From contig OZ024721.1 of the NCBI GenBank assembly GCA_964016875.1, positions 37,180,823 to 37,244,822 on the forward strand: a stretch of DNA of 64,000 bases. Direction: 5' to 3'. The stretch comes from Fallopia convolvulus (Eukaryota > Streptophyta > Magnoliopsida > Caryophyllales > Polygonaceae). A program made the translations under genes and the position numbers. Of the stretch, positions 56,169-64,000 are shown piece after piece; the first letter of the stretch is position 1, and each line of letters starts with the position of its first letter. The notes below the pieces were generated by a model. It did no database searches, was not told the origin of the DNA, and worked only from the letters and a program-made list of their open reading frames with translations.

Positions 56169-57770
56169 ACATGCAATTCCATCCATAAAATGAAATTTTC
56201 AATTAAAAAAAATAAAGAACATCCTAAAAATTTGATTTGAACACCTTAACACTAATTAAATCAAGACGTCACTCAATTCGACCCTCTGCATTATTAAATT
56301 TGTTTTTAGGATGTTTTGTTAGTTGAATTATCCAACAAACAAAACACACTAACTAGCCTCAACAATTCAACTAACAAAACATCCTAAAAACAAATTAATT
56401 TGAATAAGTAAATAACAAACCCCATTGATTGAATGCCTTAAAACAAAATTCCCACATAAAAAATCCTTCTTTTCCACCAAATTCAAACTCCTAATAACAA
56501 CACTTTAGAAGGCCAATATTCTGCAAAAAGAACTCACAAAAACTAAACTCCAAACCCAATTGAAAATGGGCAAGGCTTTACTAACTAGTAGCTACGATGA
56601 CTGGTAGGAGAGAGCGACAACACAACAGGTTAAGCGGAAATGTAGTCGTCGGCGATTAATGCTAACCGAGCTTCGTTGTTTTGTAGCAGGAGCGGCACCA
56701 AGCTTACCGCACGTCGTCGCCAGAGAACCGCAAGCAACATGACATTGAAATCGGTATACGGATGGTCGAGTCGGAGATAGTGACGACAAGGAGTTCCTGC
56801 CGCCTGTGACGAACAAAGGCAGCGGCTCTATATCCGCTGGAGGACAATAAGAACACACAGTTGAGGACAAGAAAACGTAGGTTTTTTTATTTTTAAAATT
56901 TTTTTAAAGGAATTTTTATTTTATGGATGGAAATTGATATTTAAGTGTTGTATATTTTCCTAATTCATTTATATCCTCGGGACTGATCGTTCATTTATTC
57001 GTAAATGGTCTAAAATATTAATTCGTTTACATCAAACGAGAATGCTCGTTCATCGAACGGGACCGCTCGTTCATTTAATCATAAATGGTCTGAAGCATTA
57101 ATTCGTTTACATCCAAGCTATCACTACCAAAATTCTTTATTCCATTTGTTCGTAAAACTAACAAAAGCAAATCCCAAAATGTTTTCTAGGTTACAACTAA
57201 AGTTAATCAAATGACGTGTAAAAAAGTAAAATACATGTTCCGACCACTCAACTATCTATGTCCTCGCTTCTCCTCACTCTTGCTAAATTGGTGCCTCTTT
57301 GCATACCCTTCGAATGAATGCGGCTCATGCAAAGATCGGTTTCATTTTCCCCTTACGGCCTTACCATCTTGCTACTCCAACTATCGCTTCCTTTCTCCTG
57401 TGGGGCTGTCTCTTTCGGTCGTTCGACCTCTCTCTTGTCTCGGTCTAAGTTCCTTGCATGTCCTTGTTCTCCATAGTTCTGATGCATTTTCCACAGTTGA
57501 TCGTTGTCTTGATGACAATGCTTGAAATCTGATTGTTGTGAGTCGTTTCTTTTTTCTATTAACTTGGAGTCCCTTTCACTAGGTGCTCGTTCCCCTTTCG
57601 TCTCATGCTTTGACTCGTATCTGGCCTCGTTGTGGTCAACACCCTTATTTCATTGTTCCCATCTTGACTGGCCTCGACGGTTCGCGACAACCTACCCGTT
57701 GACGCTATTCGATCAAACGGAGACACTTTTCACATTTCTCAAGAATTGCCTTTAGGCGGACGCCTCCCCC
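56169..57770. other. Intergenic; one short tandem duplication
   Basis: A unit of about 58 bp, with TCGTTCATTTA and TAAATGGTCT and ATTAATTCGTTTACATC, occurs twice (about 56986-57036 and 57067-57116). ORFs at 57211-57755 are open but have no recognisable domain. Nothing else is supported. Confidence 0.45.
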
Positions 57771-58945
57771 TCAAGGATCCAACAACTTTTCTTCTTGTTC
57801 ATGTCCCCCTGTTCTTTCAGCGACGCATTCCTCTTGTACCCTTTCCACTTCTAGCTTTAGACGGACGATTTCTTCTTTAGACTTTGCCATTTCGTTTTCT
57901 TGCTCATGTTGCTTTGCCTTTTCCGAAATGCATTCTCCATGAACCCTTGTCATTTCTGTCTTCCATTCTCCGATCTTTTCTAGCGCTTTCAACAACCAAG
58001 ATTTGAACCAATAACATTCTGTTTTTGCATGCTCGTGATCATGTATCAATATCTCATAAGCTCTTGACATCTCATGATCGCGTTCCTCCTTCCTCTTTGG
58101 TGAAAATAGATCCTTGGCACGTAGGCCAGATTCCATGATCACAATGTGCACTGGGATGGTACTGCTTCCTTCGGGATTTTGTTCGTCTATGGATTCTCAC
58201 GGGGCTAGTTCTAATGGTATGGTCGAATCATCGGACAGGGCCTCCGCTGGCTTCTTTCCTCCAAGGGTTCTTCCACGAGGGTTTTTAGCGGATTTGTTAC
58301 AACGAGCGCCTTGGGACTGTGCCTTTGCTTTGAGCGGGCCCCCATTGCTCTTTTTCGGCAACACTTGGACTGATGGCGTCACCTTACTTTGCCTTGTCGG
58401 GAGTGCCAGTACTATAGGTTGGTTAGATGGAATCTCTAACCTCTTTTTAGCCTTCTGCGATGCCCTATATTGTGTCGTTGCTTCCTTCAAGTCTTGCTTT
58501 AACTATTCTTTGGTCCTTTCGCGCTTTTGCATCGGACTCGCGTTTTGCTTATCAGTCTCGGTCTCTTCTCCTCTCGTGTTTTTGCCCTCTGTTTCACTCC
58601 AGACCTTGGCTTCCTCGGTGACTAGGCTGGCTTATGTCGTTCCTTATCTTCCAACAGTGCTTTCAGATGACAAAGTTCCTCTTGCGATTTTAAGAGTTCC
58701 GACGCTAGATCATGTTTCTCCGTCCTGGGTATTATATTCGACTTGTCACCTTTGCTATCGATCTCTTCCGCCCTATGCAAGGTTGGGCTCCTTGCCCCAA
58801 GTTCGTCCTCTACCTTCTTCTCTTCTCTAGTCGGGTTGTCATTGAGTTTGGTGCTCGTTGATCGTCTACCTTGGGTGTGGGATTGGACAGTGCTGCTAGT
58901 GCGAGTCCACCATTGGCGGCAGTCTGAAGAGTCGCAGTCCACCAT
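57771..58945 (-). pseudogene. Unrecognised coiled-coil protein, broken
   Basis: I do not recognise this gene. On the minus strand, 58945-58622 gives a polar frame with a coiled-coil-like end (LLKSQEELCHLKALLEDKER). After a frame change and stops, 58490-57771 gives a basic region, a stop near 58197, and then a long charged helix-forming segment (KSKEEIVRLKLEVERVQEEC, HEQEEKL). The latter two pieces are in the same frame. The composition resembles the helical proteins carried by some plant transposons. The perfect hairpin just beyond its 5' end may mark an element boundary. Confidence 0.4.
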
Positions 58946-58993
58946 AGATTAAGTATACTATTTAATTTCCTTAAATAGTATACTTAACCTATG
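58943..58993. repeat. Long perfect hairpin, 23-bp arms
   Basis: CATAGATTAAGTATACTATT plus TAA, then TTTCC as the loop, then TTAAATAGTATACTTAACCT plus ATG. Arms 58943-58965 and 58971-58993 pair with a single mismatch. It sits between the coiled-coil pseudogene and the TGTCAACA-rich MULE. Confidence 0.95.
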
Positions 58994-59249
58994 TATTTAG
59001 AAAAAGGGCGTTTTAGCTTATAATAGGGGGTGAAATTACAAATTAGTTGAGAAAAAACGTAAAATTGTGCGCTATAGCCCTCCCCCCACGCAACAGCAGT
59101 TTCGTTGACGTAAGCTTCCATTGTCCCCTCCCCCACACAAGCTTCCAATTTCGTTGACGAAAATCGAACGCTATAATCGGTTGAAGAACGATTTCAAGCA
59201 CATAATATCAGTTGACGTTCGATATCAAATGCTGAAAATCAAGACGTGC

Positions 59250-62200
59250 AAATTGTCAACAACATTCGAGCAGGTTAGTGCCATTTTCGCGAGATTTTAT
59301 TTTATTTTGATGACAAGCAAGCTACTTTTTACCAAATCTGTCATCATCACCATATTTTACACACGATATACACTAACTAATGCATATTCTTACATCAGTT
59401 TTAGATTTAATGACAAAAAAAGCAAATTGTTGACACTGTTTCTCGATTGTATAAAAATCTGCTTCCAATCAAGTACTTGTTGACAGTTGTTTAATTTTCA
59501 TTTATGTTGAAAAAACGAGTTGCTTCGATCTGATTAAACTTGATTACAAAGCTTGATACTAATTGTTGACAGATGTTGAAAATCTGTGATTTATCGTCAA
59601 TGATTTTGACATCTTTTGCTGCTTTATCAACAACCTTTGTCATCGCTTTAATGACAGTTGTTGATGCGTGATATAATTTCATGAAAATTTAATGACAATT
59701 GTTGACAAAGAGTGATTTGTTCATGATAATTGTTGTCATCAATTGTTGACAGTCAACTAAAGCAAGATTGCCCCCTCTTGCATTATTGTCTTCAAACATT
59801 GTCAACAAAATTAAAACAAGTTGATGACATTTTTTTATGGTAGTTGTTGATTCATTTAATTTGAAAAAACTCATGACTGTTAACGATTTGATGACAAATA
59901 CTGATAGTTGTTGACATTAAAAAGGACTGATGACATTCTACTAAATCAAACAGATGATAGTGGTTGACAATGGTTCACAACAAAGGTGTAATAAACTCTA
60001 TTATTTTCATCAAGGTTGTATTATTTATCTTATTTTTGAATCAACCACTGTCAACAATTATTGAATAGTTGAAGACAATCAACAAATCTGCTGTCAACAA
60101 AAAGCTAGTGTTTTGTCAACAAAATATACTGTGACCAAATTGGCATTGACATTGAATGTTTGTTCATGTTCAACAGATGGATTTTAAAATACTAACAGTG
60201 TGCTTTGGAGGAGATTGGAAGATTGGAAGTGGAGATTGTAGTTGGAGATGTTAAATCAAAGGCAATTGTCCTACAAGGTAACGTTGGTCTAGAGTCTTTA
60301 AGGAAAATGATTATACAAAGGTTCAATATCAACGCATCACCAACAACTGTTTGCTTGTCACACTTGCATCCATCTCAAAATTTGAGAAATCCATACACAT
60401 TATAAACTGATGACGATCTCAAGTCCTTCTACCAAATTAACAACACTCCTCAAGTCTCTTGGGAAATGCCTATATATGTCACAACATATAAGAGGAGAAG
60501 CAGCAAGGAAATTGTTGAAAGCTTGGATTTTTCATCAAATGTCAACAATAGTAGCTCGTTGTCAACAACTGTCAACAACAAATTCCAACTGTCACTAGAT
60601 GCCTTCAACAGTCATCAACCATTAAAAATTGGCAACGGTTGTGAAACAGATGATGAAGAAGAAGTGGATACTCCAACAGATTCTGCAAATGTAAAAGTAG
60701 GTTGACTTTACGCATCAAAGGAAGAGTTAAAAAGAGCAATGTATAATGTTGCGATGCGTGAGAGCTATGGTTTCAGAGTTGACAGATTCACAACTGAACT
60801 TTATAGACTGAAATATGAGGGATGTCAATGGAATATGAGGGATGTGAAGCTTAAGGGGCTCAATTATTTTGAGGTGAAGATATTCAATGACAAGCATACA
60901 TGCCCTTTTGAAGTGAGATATACAAGGAATATCCAACCCTCATATCAAGCCATTGGAGAAAAAATAAAATTAAGTTAATCTTCAAACAAATTTACCAAAA
61001 CATTGTTTCAATAAATATCATCATTGATTCATTTTTTTCTAAAAAATGCAGATTTGAAGGTGTTAGCCAAGGGTCGAATCCAAATATGATTCGTAATGAT
61101 ATGAGGAATGATTACTTCCAAAATATCAATTACTATAAAGCTTGGAGAGCACAAGAATGGGTACAAAAATTGATAAGAGGTTCGCCTGAAGAGAACTATA
61201 CCATTCTACCTGCGTATTGCCACAATCTCAAAACTGTCAACAATGGAACATACACAAGTATTGAGATTGGCAATGATAATCGATTCAAGTATGTGTTTAT
61301 TTCAATTGGGGCATCAATTAGAGGTTTTCAACACATGAGGAAGGTATGAGAAGCAAAAACCTCTATCAACAATTTTCATCAATAAAAAACTTTCAACACC
61401 ATCTTTATTCTTTTGTCAACACCATATATCATCATCATATATATTAAAACTAATGAAAATAACATATGCCATCCCATTTCACGAATACAAACACTAAATA
61501 AATTTTAGAGTGTCAACATCATATCACTGCCAACAATTAAAAAAACCTATTATATTTCAACTATAAAAAACTGTCAACAATGCCTATGCATGTCAACAAT
61601 AGATAACACATTACATATATTACTGTCAACAAAAAAATTGTAACAAATTTGTGTACTAATTACATTGATAACAGGTCATCCAGATAGATGGAGCACATCT
61701 ACACAACAAGTATTTAGGATGCTTAATTACTGCCTCAGCTCAAGATGCAAACAAACAAATCTTCCCTATTGCATATGTTGTTGTAGATTTTGAGAATGAC
61801 AACTCTTGGAAATGGTTTTTTGAGGAGCTGTTGAAGGTCATACCTTGTTTAAGCGACATGGTATTTGTTTCTGATCGACATAACAACATTGAAAAATCTG
61901 TCGATCAGTCTATATTGGTGCAAAGCATGTCATATGCACAAGACATCTGAAAGAAAATCTGAAAGTGAGATTCAAAGAAAAGGGAATTCACAAGTTGTTC
62001 TCCAAGGCAGCTAAGAGTTATACAATAACTGAATTCAACAAATTTTTCCATGATATTTGCAAGTCAAATGTTGAGATGGGACAATACTTGAAAGATGCAA
62101 ACATTGAGAAATGGTCCAAAACATGCTTTCCTGGTGATAGATACAACATCATGACTACAAACAATGCTGAAAGCATCAACTCAGCGTTGAAGGAAGCAAG

Positions 62201-63425
62201 GGCATTTCCAATTGTTGCATTGTTTGAGTTTATAAGAGATTTGATATCAAGGTGGTTTAATGAGCGCAGGGCAAATGCAGAGAGCAACCACAACAGTTTG
62301 CCCACAAATATCAACAAAATTGTAGAGAAAAGATGCATAAAATCCAAGAAGTATGGCGTAAAAGTCTTAAATAGTACTCAATTTGAAGTGTTCAGTAGTG
62401 ATTACATGGGGGTTGTGATCTGGCACAAAAAACCTGCAATTGCAGAAAATTTGATTTGGAAAAACTGCCATGTTCACATGCCATTGCCGCCATTCAGCAA
62501 ATGAAGTATGACACGAGTGATTTTGAATGTGAATACTACAAATCTGAAAAATGGTTAATGGCATATCAAGAAATAATATATCCATTGCCTATGAGGTCAG
62601 ATTAGGATGTACCGGAAACCGTCATCAACAAAGCATGTTTCTCGCCAAATGTACGAAGGAAGATTGGAAGGCCAAGAAAAAATAGGATCCCGTCTATTAG
62701 AGAGTTCAGCATGAGTACAAAAAAGACGAAGAACATCACCAAGCAAAAGTGTAGAAACTGTGGGATAACTGGACACAACAAAAAGACATGTGGAACCAAC
62801 AATCTCATGGTTATGCAAGTAGATTGAAAGACTATGACATCTTTTGTTGATTAAGTTTTATGTCTACAAGGATTAAAAATCCCAATTGTTTTTTTATTGG
62901 GTTGTTGCTTATGTTTCATTCCCATCAGAGATTGTAGTAATTGTCACCAAAATTCAAACTATTGATTACTATTTTGAAATATCTAAAACTTTATCAACTC
63001 CAAAAAACTGTCAGCTACCATCGAGGAACTTGAAAACTGTCAACAACAATAAACATTTGTTGACAAAAGTATATAATTTGAAACTGTCATCTAAATAAAT
63101 AGTCAGAATTTGTAATCAAAATCTATTAGTTTTCATTAGTTATCAATTGTCAACTGAATTTGTCAACAACAACAACAAAAAATCACAAAACCTGTCAACA
63201 ATTGAAATTAACGTTGACAATAGCAGTCAACAACTGTCAACAACATGCATACAACTTAATCAACTGTCAACAACATACTCTAACGTCAAGAACTGTCAAC
63301 AACCTACATAACACTTGTTGCAATCTACATCCATCAACTGTCAACACTAAATATTACATGATTGTCAACATCAACAAAATCAGAAACAACTGTCAACAAT
63401 ACACACAAGTTATGTCAACAACTAT
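59250..63425. repeat. TGTCAACA octamer, dispersed array
   Basis: By hand I count at least 25-30 exact TGTCAACA/TGTTGACA octamers. About 11 lie in 59254-60120, 5 in the 331-bp intron 61344-61674, and 11 or more in 62980-63425. A few fall in coding sequence (about 60540-60575 and 61234), where they read as VNN. Many are extended to CTGTCAACAAC. Chance expectation for an 8-mer over this length is below one. Confidence 0.9.
60177..62826 (+). pseudogene. MuDR-type MULE transposase, decayed
   Basis: The start is ATG 60177 (MDFKILTVCFGGDW); a frameshift then leads to a PB1-like region (AIVLQGNVGLESLRKMIIQR). Stops lie at 60403-60405 and 60703-60705 in an otherwise continuous frame. A MuDR DNA-binding region follows (YASKEELKRAMYNVAMRE, CQWNMRDVKL, DKHTC). 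After an intron near 60980-61052, exon 61053-61343 reads IRNDMRNDYFQNINYYKAW. Intron 61344-61674 is followed by the catalytic exon with VIQIDGAHLHNKYLG and MVFVSDRHNN (two catalytic aspartates). A frameshift near 61905 precedes KHVICTRHLKENL. A SWIM finger CNCRKFDLEKLPCSHA (after a frame change near 62425) and a zinc knuckle CRNCGITGHNKKTC close the protein. At least six lesions make it inactive. Confidence 0.85.
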
Positions 63426-63477
63426 CACTGGCTTGTTTTCGGCAGTGGCTCCCAAACCCAAGTTCCTTTAAACAAAT

Positions 63478-64000
63478 CTATTGCCATTTTTCCCTGTGTG
63501 CTCGGATGTATTCTTCACCTAAATCCTCCAAAGAATCCAAATCCTCAAATGCAAACGCTTCAATGAACTTGATGGCGAAGAATCCACAATTTCCACTATA
63601 ACAAAAAAGTCCAAATATTAAAATCAATTATTTGTAAGGAAAAACTGAGAATAATGGGAAATTGGGAGAAATAATGTATACCCATCAGTATCTTGTATTA
63701 ACTCATCATCTCTAGAGATGCTAAACTACATATCCAAGTCACCAAGATGGCTGAATTTCCCACTTTTCTTGAACAGAAAGGGTATGAATGTGGCAAAAGG
63801 TTTCAAATAAGGGGTGAGATCTTTCATAGAATAGAGGTATCTTGTAAAGTCAAGAACCTTAATGTGCTTTCCTGGCAGATCAATCTCTAAGGCAATCCAA
63901 TGTAATTTCTCAATGTTAAGAGGTGAGTAAATCCTTGTAACATCAGGATAATGCCATGCTTTCCCCAACAAGAGTGGTTTCCAACCATTGAGATAATCAT
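63478..64000 (-). pseudogene. ULP1-like (C48) cysteine protease, partial
   Basis: The gene runs in from beyond 64000. The frame reads DYLNGWKPLLLGKAWHYPDV, then IYSPLNIEKLHWIALEIDL with the catalytic histidine (HW) and IKVLDFTRY with the catalytic aspartate. A TAG interrupts at 63726-63728. The frame continues FSISRDDELIQDTD to a GT-AG intron (63596-63681). The next exon gives GGNCGFFAIKFIEAFAFEDL with the catalytic cysteine, and stops at 63480-63478. ULP1 proteases cleave SUMO from proteins. The triad order H-D-C is complete, but the usual glutamine block before the cysteine reads DTDGGNC and is not obvious. Apart from the one TAG the visible part looks intact. Confidence 0.85.

Larger units (their letters stand above)
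59100..64000. mobile_element. Two-gene MULE with MuDR-type transposase and ULP1 protease
   Basis: A transposase pseudogene (+, 60177-62826) converges on a ULP1-like protease gene (-, from the window end to 63478). The octamer TGTCAACA or its complement TGTTGACA is scattered through all non-coding parts. MULEs carrying ULP1 domains are a known plant group (Kaonashi type). The left limit may lie near the hairpin at 58943-58993; the right end is beyond the window. Confidence 0.75.

Noticed and set aside
58114..58830. 238-codon plus-strand frame
   Set aside because: It is antisense to the coiled-coil pseudogene. Its composition (S, L, F, P-rich) is what the complement of a K/E-rich helix gives.

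Overview
This is nuclear DNA of a flowering plant, most likely a eudicot. Genes are intron-containing and sparse, with dense AT-rich intergenic DNA, plant-type transposon families (L1 LINEs, Athila-like and other LTR elements, MULE, hAT, Stowaway, a tRNA-derived SINE), a phytocystatin, a plant ARM-repeat gene and a nuclear copy of plant mitochondrial rps3-rpl16. The species cannot be named from the sequence. Only two ordinary host genes look intact: a phytocystatin (17019-17387, +) and an ARM-repeat protein of the U-box-4-like group (50529-52154, +, two exons). Nearly all the rest is transposons, many nested.

Layout. 1-2.8 kb: intergenic, with a SINE. 2.8-10.8 kb (-): a nearly full-length L1-type LINE (ORF1 with DUF4283 and zinc knuckle; ORF2 with endonuclease, reverse transcriptase and RNase H), interrupted by a small retroposon at 4.7-5.0 kb and a solo LTR at 7.7-8.9 kb. 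12.2-13.2 kb: a Stowaway MITE and an LTR fragment. 13.4-15.5 kb (-): a decayed FAR1-type MULE transposase with a minisatellite upstream. 17.0-17.4 kb: the cystatin. 17.9-20.2 kb: a LINE tail, a miniature LTR element and a Pack-MULE carrying a DUF2828 fragment. 20.7-29.8 kb: a hAT element of about 9.1 kb with an almost intact transposase, ACCCGA-rich ends, a near-perfect 8-bp target duplication and a mitochondrial insertion; a related unoccupied target sequence lies at 30.5 kb. 32.1-33.9 kb: a solo LTR inside a hAT MITE. 34.2-38.4 kb: another solo LTR and a second LINE. 38.4-50.2 kb: a MULE with convergent genes, transposase plus OTU-protease on + and a plant-mobile-domain protein on -. The latter is split by a 6.9-kb non-autonomous Athila-like LTR element that has gag/protease but no pol. 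50.5-52.2 kb: the ARM gene. 55-56.2 kb: simple-sequence-rich hAT derivatives. 59-64 kb: a second two-gene MULE, MuDR-type transposase on + and a ULP1-type cysteine protease on - that runs off the window.

The most unusual signal is common to several unrelated elements. Each carries its own short, often palindromic oligomer repeated many times in non-coding parts: GGCCGTNACGGCC in the 38-50 kb MULE, TGTCAACA in the 59-64 kb MULE, and GTCGTTAACGAC or GGTCGGTACCGACC hairpins in the Athila-like element and related LTRs. In the Athila-like element these hairpins even lie inside the coding sequence. I read them as candidate family-specific binding or RNA-structure modules; the function is inference.

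The two MULEs each pair a transposase with a second convergent gene, and both combinations include a predicted cysteine protease fold (OTU or ULP1). All positions, splice sites and repeats were read by eye. No alignment or database search was run.
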